From Dillenia suffruticosa (taxonomy: Eukaryota > Streptophyta > Magnoliopsida > Dilleniales > Dilleniaceae), in the NCBI GenBank assembly GCA_033439265.1, contig JAVTVX010000001.1, positions 17,192,608 through 17,256,607 of the forward strand: a DNA stretch of 64,000 nucleotides, read 5' to 3'. Positions 11,359 through 23,442 of the stretch are shown piece after piece; position 1 is the stretch's first letter, and every line of letters starts with the position of its first letter. The notes below the pieces were generated by a model. It was not told the origin of the DNA. It did not search any database and saw only the letters and a program-made list of their open reading frames with translations. Both the position numbers and the translations under genes were made by a program.

Positions 11359-13949
11359 TTCCTAAGGACTAGATTGGTTGGTTGATGTGGGACCTAGTCA
11401 AAACGAATGACGTGTACAACGTTGACGATATGCTAACCATTCGTTGAAGCAATACCAACACTAAGAAAACATGGTGAAGAGTAGGAAGGAAAAATTTGGA
11501 AGGATCACATGGGGAACAAGAAATATGAAATGGGGCCACTGATTTTTGTTGGGCTACAACATGTTCATTTATTTCAAGGATAAGGACTAAACCAATCAAG
11601 TGGGTAGTATTATCTGTCACAAAAAATGGCAATATTTCTAAAAATTTCATACAAATGTATTATGATTGCAGCTTTTTGAATATATGCCGTCGCCAAAGAG
11701 TCCTAGAATTTGCAAACGTAAGCTTCCTTTTTTCTGGATTCTATCAGCAATCAGCATCAAGATAGATGTTTAATATATCTCTTATCTTGATTAAGGAAAC
11801 AACAAAATAAACAATAATACTACAAAGTATTGGATTATATAAAAAGCTTGTTATGTTCAACAGTTGTCTTTGGCGTCATTGTAATCCTCAGGTATAGACA
11901 CTTAGATTAGGTCAACCTAAACAATTCAGTCTGGCCTTGGTTCTTTGTCCAAACTCCAGAACAAGAGTTGGCCTAATCTTAGCTGGCACATCCCAAATCT
12001 TGTGGAGCATATACACCGATTTCCAGAATCATGTGACAAGGTCTCCTTCGGGGACCAGATAATGTAAAGCCAAGAAACCCCTCTCCATCCATGGGGGGAC
12101 AGAAAAAATAAGACTAGGGTGTTTGTTCGGGAGTGGAAGAGTCGGCCTTTATGTTGGGACAAAGGGGGTGCTCTTCTTCATCTCCCGAAGTGACCTTGTT
12201 TTGCTCCATTATTGATGTAAGTCCCACATCCATCTTTCAGAAACAAGACAGTTTCTGTGTGTGATGGAACAAGATGCCATATTAATCATCACAAAGCACA
12301 AAATGGCTGTCTAGGTTCATGGAAAATTATATTTGCCTTAAGGGTATCTTTTTTTTTTTTTTTGAAGTTCAAGATTCTAATTTTTAAGCTCAGACATGTT
12401 TACCAGTAAAATTTACGGAGACAGATTTGCAGAAGGAAACAACAGCCAAAAACAAAAGAAAGGAAATTAGGAGCAAACAGTAGCCATCCTCATCCTTCTT
12501 CAGATCCAGAAATCAAATTCCACCTGTTGCTTGCAATGCCTAGACAACATAGATTAAACAACAATAAGAATATTCCCGAAACCATTTATATTCTTTGTCT
12601 AAAAATTAAATTCCCACCGGAGTCCTTGAATTCTATGATGCCAAACATCCAGTGAATTCTTAGAGAACTATGTCCAGGAAATATGGGATCATTAATCTCT
12701 ATGTTGAAGTCGGTTACTATTAGGGTTTCTTGATCCACTCAGTTGTTGCAGATTATAGCTTAAATCAAAACACCCCATCTTAAATCACTAATAATATTCT
12801 ATCCTACAGAGAGAACAACTCACAAATATTTTTTCCCTGCTCATACAGATCAGACAGTGGGCACACACGGTAATATGTTTCAGCTATTTGTAATGATCAG
12901 TGACCTCATCCAAGGCTAGTTGGTCGTTCAGTCAATGGGGCGTTCTTATGCACCCATGCTTTACAGAATCCACAACAATTAGTGGACACATTTAAATGGA
13001 GCTTCTCTGGCTCTTGACAATTTTGACTGGAAGAAAAATTGTGGAAAGAATCACTTTTGACAGAAAGATAGAATCAAGTCAACACTGCTTATGGATGTTA
13101 GACCCACATGAACATCAACCTTCGTGAACATCAACCTTGATCATGTCATTCATCATCCTTAATATTCTCAATTCTTTTCTGGAGCAGAGGTCAACTGGAT
13201 ACGATACAATCAGGTTTTATAGACATTGAGTAACCCACTGATAAGTGCATAGTTTCTGTGGTACAATTGCTCTCGCAATCCACCATTTCAAATAGAAGTA
13301 AAGTAAATGATACCACACTACTAATAGGGAAAGGAAATTCAGAAGCATCACTAATACTCAGAACCTACAACAATTTTTTATCTTGTGAAACTGTAGTTCA
13401 AGGTTCCTAAAACGATGACTATTAGGTCCATGAAGCAGCAATATGCTTGCAGCATTTGAGGGAATAATCAACTGCAGCAGAAAGGGATTTCTTGCACAGT
13501 GACAAAGAATTCTGGCATGTTCAGGCGGCATTTTGGATTGATTTTTGAAAATTGAAGTATTTGCCACATAAACTATTGACCTCATTTACAGATACTGTCA
13601 GTAGTCTTTTCTACCTCCTGTACTTCTGTGTCCCTTTTATTAATCCATCCTTAAAAGTACTGAAGACATCTCCTACTTGAGCTAGATGGTAGAGGAAATA
13701 CATTCCCATATCAACTGCAAATTCCAACTTGAAGATGGAAAGCGAAAAAAAAAAAGCAAATTCATAGTAAATTATGGCAGGAGAAGCTAATCTTTGCGAT
13801 CAATATACCTTTTGCCACACAAATGCACAATCAACTTGTTGGGAAGACATTTCCATTTGTTCTTAGTTTGAGTAACCTGCACCAAGTACCCCAGATAGTT
13901 TATGAATAACTATTTGGTAATGTGGAAGTAATTCTTCGCTTTGCTTGAA

Positions 13950-15640
13950 AGCCAATAAACTAAGACATGGAACTGGAATGGAGAAAGTAATAACCAGAGG
14001 CACGGAGCCCGAGATATCTTTATGCATATATCAATCTGAACAACTATGTGCTGAAAGGGATGCATAAGATCTTGGAATCCCGCACTCTGGAGGGCACATT
14101 CAAGCATTCTCATGTCATATTAGTTTATCGAGATCAGACAGTGGCAATAACTTTTCAAACATGGCCAGAGACAGATTTACCACATCTTTCTCTTCCCCTT
14201 CATCCAGTTCATCCAAGTCATTATCTTCATTTAAAGGGCGGGTCATCATCATCCAATGTTTACATTTTCACTGATTTTGGGACCTCCATATCATAAACAG
14301 GAAATGCATCTGCAACCAGGAACACAGTTGTGTCGATTGACTTGCTCAATGACCAAGAGCGCAAGCTGAAAATAACCAATTACTTATTGTATTACCACAG
14401 TAGGAGGATGGATCATAAACTCCTGGTTCGAGAACCTTTTCCACAACTTCAAAAGGAAAATAATAATATAAAAAATGATCAAGAAACTTGGTAAAATTGC
14501 CGGGCTATCAGTTATCTGCTACTTTCATGATCATGAACATCATCAAGACCATCACATAGTGGAATAATTTGAGACATGGCCGCATCATCTGATCTCTCCA
14601 TTTTTGTTTCTTCATGGACTGGGATAAAATCAGTTTCTTTTATGTGAACAACAATTTGAAATATATTTTAAACATAGATGTGGCCATGCAGAATACATCA
14701 GCAAACTGTAAATTCATTTTAGCAACACAAAACTAACATTTGGAACCATGCCAAGACATCCTGTAGTAATTGAAGAAACTTGCTGTTGCTGCAAGAATAT
14801 GAAGAATATTTCTATCAACATAGGGACTAGACTTGGCAGTAAAACAAACATTGCATCCTGCACAATCAACCAGTTAATCCTATAAGATAATACTTGTCTC
14901 AACTTTTCTGCAAAAATAGACTACTAATAAAAGAATAGATAAATATAAGGCAAAGTGAAATACCATGCAAGGAGTCGAGTACTGATAATGCCCAGCTTCA
15001 GGCAAGGGGGCTTGAACAGGTGTAGGTGTCTGCAAAGGAGATGGCATTCAATAGAACGTTATTGCTTAACCTTCAACAACTGAAAACAGATATATCCCCG
15101 AATAGGCTTTGGACGCTCACCAGATTAGGTACAAAGGAAACTCAACAAATGAAGAAGTGTCAGCAGAACCGATGTACTCCTCCAGAGCCAAAAGCAAATC
15201 ATATTTTGATCAATAAGATTTCACAAGCACAAAGGCATGAACCCACCTTTCCTTTCCTAGCTCGGATATTTCTCCTTAAATATTTTTCCCATCTCAATTT
15301 GACAAGAGACATCCCTTTTCACATTCCTTGCAATGTCTTTGAAGTGCGTGCGTGCGTGTGCTGCATGTGCGTATGCGATATCCAAATTGAAACCATCAAA
15401 AGGTACCAAGTTGGTAACACCCCAGAATGAGTACGCTATATTAAAGATTAATCTATGAAGTCAACAGAATGCGTCACAACTTTTTGCATCAAACCAGCGA
15501 AGTCTGAAACCATGACATTGGAGATACACTGAACAACTTTATCCCTAAAAGACGATGTCCCCTCGACACAGTCTAAGAAATTATGAGGTGGGTAGAATGT
15601 TGCCCACTCCAAGCCCAGGATCAGTCGCCAACAAATCTGC
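13950..15640 (-). pseudogene. decayed, intron-bearing copy of TFIIA large subunit
   Basis: Read on the minus strand, collinear pieces resemble the plant TFIIA-alpha/beta precursor, a general transcription factor subunit. An exon at 15029-14964 with ttgcag and gtattt borders encodes TPTPVQAPLP..., like the TPLQTPLP segment. About 14650-14513 encodes IIPLCDGLDDVHDHE, like the IPQQDGAGD segment. About 14254-14120 encodes DDDDPP, then NEDNDLDELDEGEE, then NLSLAMFEKL, like the acidic stretch before the C-terminal beta-barrel. Between DDDDPP and NEDND the frame shifts. An in-frame TAA lies just before it and a TGA follows FEKLLPLSDLDKLI. The N-terminal region (about 15560-15450, ISNVMVSDFAG) is only faintly similar. 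Intron-like spacers suggest a duplicated rather than processed copy. The identification is by recalled motif order, not by alignment. Confidence 0.55.
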
Positions 15641-16068
15641 AACCAACCATGAGACTCCTAACATGGAGTAAATTAATATCCAAAGCTTGCTCACCAGGGA
15701 CAATGGCAGAAGAAAAAAAGTCATTCTTTGTTATCTTTACCTTATGCAGAAGACAAATAAATATCAGCCACTGATCAGACACGGTGACCACTTCTTGTAA
15801 ATACCAATATGTGCTCTCGCACTGCGTCAAGCAAAAAATGTCACCCTAGTATCCTTTTCTTCTTGGGCTCAGATATAGAAAAAACACAGTTCATCCTTAC
15901 TTCCGAGCCCAACCTTCATAGGTATCCTTTTCTTCTGAGGAAGGAGCAGGCGCAGCCCAATGTGGTCCAATGGCCAACTCAATTGGATACTCTAGTTTCT
16001 GAAGGGTTATTGAACAGTTGGTTGCCTAAATTCAGCTCGTCACTGACTAACCAGGAGAACTCGAGTAA

Positions 16069-16279
16069 CTAACCAAACTCTTTTGGATACGTAATTAAAC
16101 TTTTTTGAATTAAATGATCAGATTTTTTATCATTTTAATTAAAAATCTCAAGTTCGATCCTAAAAATGATAAAAAAAGATTTAGGAGAGTCAATCACTAA
16201 AATAAGTCATACCGTACTTAAACCAGACTAGTTGAGCAACACTCAGATACTGATAGTGAAAAAAAAAAAAAAAAAAAAA
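16069..16279 (+). mobile_element. SINE, type II, with target duplication
   Basis: The body carries tctcaagttcgatccta (B-box-like), aaaaaaagatttaggagagt and a terminal run of more than 20 A. It is flanked by AACTCGAGTAA (16058-16068) and AACTCTAGTAA (16280-16290), 10 of 11 identical. Confidence 0.75.
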
Positions 16280-16290
16280 AACTCTAGTAA

Positions 16291-16426
16291 GGAACAAGCT
16301 CCACTGGTTAATCACGTGAAGCCCTCTAAATAGGATTTTGTTGTTGGTCAAATCAGATTAGTAAGAGTATGACTTTTAATATCAGCGGTGGGAATAAAAA
16401 AAAAAAATCTCATTGAGTTCTATCTA
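16291..16426 (+). mobile_element. SINE 3' fragment
   Basis: This fragment shares ccctctaaatagg and tcaaatcagattagt with other copies and ends in an A run near 16408. It directly follows the preceding SINE. The 5' limit is uncertain. Confidence 0.5.
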
Positions 16427-16440
16427 ACTTATTTAAACCA

Positions 16441-16633
16441 TCAATGTCCGATGGCTCAGTTAGTTTAGGGATTGACGTTCCTTAACCGATTTCGATCTCC
16501 ATAGAAACAGAAAAATCAGCGTCAGGAGACCTGCCCCTTAAAGTGGGCTCTGTAAGCGGTCGACCCAGATTAGTCGAAGCGAAATTCCGGATACTGGGTT
16601 GGTGGTCAAGTCATGATAAAAAAAAAAAAAAAG
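16441..16633 (+). mobile_element. tRNA-derived SINE, type I, nearly full length
   Basis: The tRNA-like head has an A-box-like ggctcagttagtttaggg and a weak B-box-like region, then gacctgccccttaaagtggg, cgacccagattagtcg, gatactgggttggtggtcaa, catgat and an A tail. An exact 14-bp duplication, ACTTATTTAAACCA, lies at 16427-16440 and 16634-16647. It is closely related to the copy at 45880. Confidence 0.85.
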
Positions 16634-18650
16634 ACTTATTTAAACCAGTTTTTGAAGAATACTCTTCGAAAATGGGGCACAATGCCAGATATCTGAACCC
16701 CCCAGGCTGCAAGGCACTTCTAGGGTTTTTTTTTTTTTTTTGCTCTCTTTCCAACACAGGCAAAATTTTCCAACAACCTTGGCTTTAATAGAGAAGTTTA
16801 TAAATTAAATTTATTTATTCAAAATGTTGAGTTAGAGACAGAGAGTTACTTTTAAACAAAAATTGAATTTGCATTTCTTGGAAAATTAGTTACTAAATTT
16901 AGGTATGAATCATTTTACGGAATATATGAAATTACTTATAAATCACTTACACAGAAATAGATATATAATTTTATAAGCAACTTTTGTTATAAATTAATAG
17001 AATTTCTTACTATCCGGCCGACTATTAATTTTTAGAAATTAATCAAACTCCTTATTACCGGAGAATGATCATTAATTTAAACACATCCACAAATGATTTA
17101 ATATACAATTTTCTCATTAAAAACAAGACACCCACTAAATTCAGTAGTTTTCTTGAAAAAATAAATTCAAATTTTAATAATAATTTTAATTTATTTAATA
17201 TTTATGAAGAGAATTGCCTCCCATTGTTTGGCTTTGGCTTTTATTTATGAACTTTCCATTGAAAAAAAGGAAAAAAAGGGTATCGCCTTCTTAGACCTGA
17301 ATATACATAAATATACTTCATATCAGAGTAGGGCTAGAGTAATTTTTTTAATTAAGTTTCGAATTCTAAATTTAAAAATAAAAAATATTATATTGAAAAA
17401 GTTATCCTAATAGAATTTTACAAATCTCAAACGACATTAATTAGAATTAGAATGTTACTCTGAATATGAATATAGGATAATAAAAAAGAAAAAGGGAACA
17501 GACAAGACGTGAGTTGATTGGGCTGCATGTTATTGGGCTCAAGCATTGGCAAATAGGGCAAGAGTTCTTTAAAGCCGAACTTATGCTTTCCACAAGGCAA
17601 GAAGATATTATTAAGTAATCTAGGAGTTGTTTATCAGATAGATTGACAACTTTTGATTGCATTGCATCTAATCTAATCCATATGGGTCGCCATTATCAGA
17701 GACACAAAGCAAATGGAAACAAACACAGCCCCCTCCAGAAGACAATGACATCTTCCTTGCGCAGTCTTTGATTGTGGGGGCAACCTAGTTCACCAGCCTT
17801 CATATATTCCTCCTCACAAGAAAAAAGTGGACTCCAAGCACAAACTCATGGAAAAAAATTGCGGGAACCCCTTTTCTCTCACATTTTGGGGCACTTAAAA
17901 TAAAGGGGCATGTTTCTTTCATTTTTTGTGTAGGGTTGGTTCGAAGGGGGTCCCTACAAGATTAGGACATGCAAAGCCAAGTGTCATGTTGATTTGGGGT
18001 TGTCTAATTCACCTGGGGACCAATTGCACTCTCACGTTAAAACCGTAGAAACTCTTCTTTTCCTGTTTTTCATATTTGGCAGATTATTCCAAACTCAAAA
18101 AGAAACCATTGATTATCTACTAATTAATTTCTTTTTTTTATAAAAGTATTATTCCAATAATTCAACATATCACTAATAACCTGAAAAAAACATGTATTTT
18201 AACTAGAAATACACTCCACTGTGACATTGTAAGTTTGGAGCCTTATTTGTAAAATTTTGGGTAATCTTTTATTTTTCTAAATTTGACCAGGAACCCACCC
18301 AACTATCTCTTAAATCTTGCTTGGGGGACCATCCTTTCCCTGTTAAAAAAGAAAAGAGATAAATTTTGCTTGGAATTAGACGTGATGATCAAGGTGTAGA
18401 ATTGACATTTGACAGACACACATGGTGCGAGAGGTGAGGGATCATAGCTTTCTTTTTGTCATGGTGTGTTTCCTTTTTTGGATGTTAATGGAGATAGAAT
18501 CTGCATGTGGGGTGGCATGCCCAAGTGACCTTTTCTTTCAATTTCAACAAAAACGAAAGGCAACCCACTCCCACTATGCCTTTTACTTTTTGACAAGCTT
18601 GCCATGTTTCAATTTCCTCCCCCTTCATCTTCGCGTGAAGCAAAATCCAA

Positions 18651-18824
18651 ACAAACTCCTTTAAGTTAAGTAGTCGAATACTCTATTTTCTTAATCAGAA
18701 ATTTCGACTTCGAGTCATGAAAATAATGAAAAAAGATTTAGGAGAACTAACCTTTAAAATGAGTTTCACAGTACTCGAATCAAATTAATCGAAAAAACTC
18801 GAATATCTGAGTGAAAAAAAAAAA
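18651..18824 (+). mobile_element. SINE, type II, with exact target duplication
   Basis: The body has aatttcgacttcgagtcatg, aaaagatttaggagaac and a short A tail. It is flanked by an exact 14-bp duplication, GAAGCAAAATCCAA, at 18637-18650 and 18825-18838. Confidence 0.85.
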
Positions 18825-19724
18825 GAAGCAAAATCCAACCTACACTCTTCTTTCTCTTAAACGCCACCCAATTCAAAGTGGGCCGCGCCCTTTCCTAATA
18901 GGGACCAACCCCTCATAGTTTTTAAGTAGACCCCAAAAAATTTTCTATTTAAAACCACACAACCAAATATAGAGTTTAATAAATTCATGTTTTGAATATG
19001 TCGAACGTATTTAGATAACAATGATAAAGGTATCCGTATACATACTTAACATAAAATATTTAGCACACCAGATTTGCAAATTTCTAATTACAACAAAAGT
19101 AAAAATAAATTAAAAATTTATTCTCCATCTCTTTTTATTTTATATATGTCTTTATTTTAAATTTTTTATTTAAACATATTAATTATGTCATATTGCATGA
19201 CATATTTAATAAATCCAGTCGTTGTTAATTTAAACTATTATTATTATTATGTTGTATTACGTAATCTACTTAATAAATATATCGATATATAGGTTATAGT
19301 AATTTATAATACAATTAATGAATACGTCGTTCTCGTGCCATCCTTAATTTTGACCATATCTTTGAATTAACATTAAACATGTTAATACAAATTGTGAAGT
19401 GTGATTTTTAGTTATCAAAAATAATATAAACATATTTTCACAAATTTAAATATTAAAATATATAAGTGTTCTATAAAATTCAATATAATATCCGCGATGA
19501 TTTATATTTTACTAAATTTACTCTATCTTTATTTAATATTTCACGTATTGAAACTCTTTTTATATTATTATAAGTTGTTATTGATTCTGTATACGTACAC
19601 ACGCGCTTGTGTGTATTAATTTTGTTTTGTTTTTCTATTATCCTTAATTTTAGTTGAGTAAATATAAGGTTTCAATCCGTTCAAAAGCTCTAATAAATCA
19701 ATAATGAATTGTAAATTTAGTGAC

Positions 19725-19885
19725 AGATTACTATATATTTTTTTAATTAAAATCTCGAATTTGAATAAGTTTTAGAATAAAAAAATAAGCGTCATGAGAG
19801 CCGGTATCCAAAATTGGTTTTATAATTTTTTGAATTAAATTAATCAGATTTTTTAATATCTGTGCTAAGTTAAAAAAAAAAAATC
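19725..19885 (+). mobile_element. SINE-like copy, diverged
   Basis: It contains taattaaaatctcgaatttg, aattaaattaatcagattt and a terminal A run, in the same order as the better type II copies. No duplication is clear. Confidence 0.5.
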
Positions 19886-20053
19886 TCCATTATTTTCTAT
19901 GCCCCCTCCCCCCCAAAAAAAATCATAAATAAAGATATGACTTTTGTATTTATTCATATCAGGATGGCATCAATGAAAACAAACCTAACAATTGGCTATA
20001 AAAGTAGAGGGGGAAAAAAAGAAAAGGAAAATTGGACATATAATGAGAATGCA

Positions 20054-20070
20054 CACGTGCAAGTCACGTG
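20054..20070. promoter_or_regulatory. pair of G-boxes 5 bp apart
   Basis: CACGTG occurs at 20054-20059 and again at 20065-20070. Paired G-box/ABRE elements are typical of abscisic-acid-responsive plant promoters, but no supported gene begins within several kb. Shortly downstream gggtcaaacctt occurs twice (about 20164 and 20204). Confidence 0.4.
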
Positions 20071-20948
20071 ATAGAGTCTTTATATCTGATTCAGCAGAAC
20101 AATTATTGTTTTCGTCCGCTCCATTACAACCAGTTCACGGTGCAGTGGTGCACTAATGGAGCAGGGTCAAACCTTTCCATTTTTATGTTTTATGCCAGTA
20201 AGAGGGTCAAACCTTGAAGATGAGCTGGTAACTCCGGTTGCAAAGAAAAACCACAAGCCTCCCATATTTTGACATCACTCTTTCATGGAGGGGTATACCT
20301 TTATTTTTTTTAGTATTTTAATAAAATTTATAGTAATAAATTCATTCTAAAAATAATATAAATTATAACTCATGATTTATTATTTTTTTTAAAAAAATTT
20401 AAAAAAAAAATCTGACCTGACCCAAGGGTAACATTTAATTCAAAAGTGATGTTGAAAATTGAAATGGGTGGTGGAGGTGATGGTGTGGTTAGATGGTCAA
20501 AAATCCAATAAATTTGGAAATTTATTAAAGTGAATCAATAATGGTGATTGGTGATACATACCCATTACTATATGTAGAGTGCCTTGCATCATGCCCCGCA
20601 ACGCAAATTCTAGAGGAACTTAACTCCCTTTAATTTATTTTTATTAATTAAAATAAAAATTATATATATATATATATTTTTTTGTAAATAAAACTTAATT
20701 TTTAATAATAGAATTTAAATTACTTTTGAATTTTTATACTAAAAAATGTGTCTATTTTTAATTAAACTTGCTTCAACTTTTCTCAAATAGGGCCTTGTGA
20801 CTTCGAGTCTTGAATTCTTAATGTCATGGGGAACAGAATGGTGGTTCCATGTCCAACTAGAATCATGCTTTGAAAATCTAGTTACGTCATATGAAAATTG
20901 GGAATTTTCTACCAAGTGGGTCCTCTCCAATTCATGATATATACATGT

Positions 20949-21129
20949 TTTTTTTTTTTTTTAATTCTTGATATCTGGATTTTATCTTACTAATTCGATT
21001 CGAATATTATAAGGTTTATTTTAGGAATTGACTCTCATGAATTATTTTTAGTCATTTTCAGAATTAAAATTTGAGATTTTGATTAAAAGAATTGAATGTT
21101 CAACCATTCAACTTAAAAAAATTTAATAT
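20949..21129 (-). mobile_element. SINE, type II, reverse orientation, with target duplication
   Basis: It begins with a T run on the + strand and carries the inverse of the type II core (actaattcgattcgaat, attttaggaattgactctc). Flanks are GATATATACATGT (20936-20948) and GATGTATACATGT (21130-21142), 12 of 13 identical. Confidence 0.8.
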
Positions 21130-23030
21130 GATGTATACATGTGGTTTGCCTGTCTATTTGAACTAATTGAGAATTGAAAATCCGTAACATTTGTCAAATC
21201 TGTAACACTTAAAATGATTTTAATGTTTTCTCCGACTCCAAGGAAGCCCAAAATTCAAACATTGGTGTCCTAGTTACATATCCAAAAGTACAGACGACAA
21301 CATTGAATTGTATCCCATTTGTCTTGTGCCCCAGGGTGGGGTATGTAGCCTAGAAGAGACCCCATTACAAGGGTTCTTTAATTTTAATTTAAAACTATTG
21401 TGATCAAATTTGTTTTCGATAGATTACGTGTTTGATTTATACCTAATTTTAATTTGTTATTGGGCACAGAACTTTAATCTCCAAACCTCATATGCATGGC
21501 CATGGCTTGGCTACTCGATGATGCTGTGGGATAGGTCTTTGAAAACATTTCTTTGAACTCATATTTAAAAAAATGTTTTTCTTTTGCGTAATTGTAGGAA
21601 ATTTGTTGAACTTTGCAAGCACCGGCAAAAGTTGTTTTTTGTATAATAAAAAAACCTGTAGTTTGGTTGACTCTTAGTCTCATCCATAATATTTTTAATT
21701 ATATATATAATATTGTATAAAGGTGTTTTGAGATTATTTTTTTTTTACAGTTGATATTTAATAATTATATTAAATTCGATTAAATCTAAATTTGAGTTGA
21801 AAATTCTTTTAAAATCTATTTTTATCTGATTCGAAATCAAAATTTATTTAAAAATATCAGCGTCTATGACATTCGCTTATGGTTGCTGTCGATCAATCTA
21901 TTAGTTTGACATTGCAACATGGTTGCCCTAATCGTCAACGGGTATCATAACTCTTCCTAAAATTTTGATAGTAGCTTTTTGGTTGCGAAGACTGTATGAG
22001 ATTTTTAAATATAAAAAAATAATAAGGTATTTAACCCTTAAAATTTTAGTTTGGCGCCATGGACCCCTACTAGTTCCAATGAATAACCCTCTTTTACATC
22101 CCATATATAAAACATAAAATAGTCAAATTAATTTATTAAAAATACAGGAATCCAAGTTTTTTAAAAAGATAAATTTAAGGGATAATGAGAAGTTATTTTA
22201 TTTGGTAGCTTTATTTAATTTTTAATGTATTTTAATTAAATAATATATATTTTACAAAAATAAAGACACTTATTAAACGTTTTTACATTCAAAAAATTTG
22301 TGATGCTTCCAAACACCAAACGTAAACATTTATGATTTTCAAACACGTTTATATTTAAAATCATTTGTTTTTGAAGAAAAATGAAAAGAAAATAGAAAAA
22401 AAAAAGGGGAACATGGAGACTTAGATATTGGAGTAAACAATTATTCGATTGATTCACGCATGTTAATAGCGAAGATAATTTAAATTAATTTCTTCAGTAA
22501 AGATTATTATTATTATTATTATTTTGCTAATGAGTTAATTGCTATATCGGATATCTTTACATCGTTGATTTAATTATTTTATTATTCTTAGTAAATGTGA
22601 AAAAAGTATTTTTCTCAAATAAAATCTTTATACATAAAATATAATGAAATATTAAAATTTGAGGTATGATATTTAACATGTTTTTTCTTAGCGTCTTCTA
22701 TTAAAAAAATAATTTGTCTTGATCCCATTCAAACCAGAAATCCAGAATGGTATGGCGATTAGGATTGGATTTGGCTCCCAACAAAACTCTCAAAATAATC
22801 ATTATTCTTATACAATACACATTAAAAAATAATAATAAAATGAAAATACAAATAAAAATAAAAACGAAAATGAAATTGAAGTAGTTGGATTGGTGAAAGA
22901 AGAAACGGGTGGTAGTGGTATTGTTAAGTTACTTAACCCAAAACTCGAACCACTTCTCTTTCCCTAACCTTAAATATCTCTGCCCTCAAACAGAAACCAA
23001 ATCATAAGAAATCTCTCTCTCTCTCTCTCC

Positions 23031-23370
23031 ATGCGCGAACTGCAACTCCAATCACTCCATTCCTCTCCTGCTTACACGTTCTTCAATAGAACCTGAACGA
23101 AAACTTCTCCCTCTCTCTCTCTCTCTTACTTTCTCTCTTTCTGTTCCTGTTTCTGCACAGCTTTTTGCAAGTGTCGAAAGCTGATTTAAATGCTCTGTAT
23201 TGGGAACACAAAGACTTCGTTGTTTTCTGTCTCTCTCTATGTCTCGATTGTTGCAAATATTGGATTATTCTTGTTTGACTCAGCACTGCACTGACGGCAG
23301 ATTTCTCCAAACTTTTCAAATGGAGTTCCACAAGAATCACTTCAGATCTACTCTAAATTTCAAATTTTAG
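23031..23370 (+). promoter_or_regulatory. leader with three uORFs and CT repeats
   Basis: Ahead of the ATG at 23443 are three complete short upstream frames: 23031-23096 (21 aa), 23190-23294 (34 aa) and 23320-23370 (16 aa). CT-rich runs lie at 23012-23029 and 23108-23128. If the leader is not spliced, these uORFs would be met first by scanning ribosomes and could restrain translation of the main protein. The transcript start is not known. Confidence 0.5.
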
Positions 23371-23442
23371 GTTTCTCAGATAACTCTGGACCTTCTTCTT
23401 CTTCTTCCTCTTTAGATCTCAACAAAGCTGAAGGAAGCAGAA

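Larger units (their letters stand above)
8739..13940. other. intergenic region without supported genes
   Basis: After the 3' UTR of the small gene the stretch is AT-rich. It contains one MITE-family copy (about 9560-9885), a (GA)n microsatellite (11332-11358) and a run of T at 12350-12363. Short open frames (for example 10052-10444 and 13358-13585 on the minus strand) show no recognisable motif or splice structure. A short 18-bp duplication (acatcaacctt repeated) lies near 13110-13140. Confidence 0.6.
16648..22990. other. long intergenic region, AT-rich
   Basis: No gene is supported. Three SINE copies (18651-18824, 19725-19885, 20949-21129) and a pair of G-boxes (20054-20070) are listed separately. 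An 80-residue frame at 18422-18664 and others lack family features and splice context. The rest is AT-rich DNA with short homopolymer runs. Confidence 0.65.
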
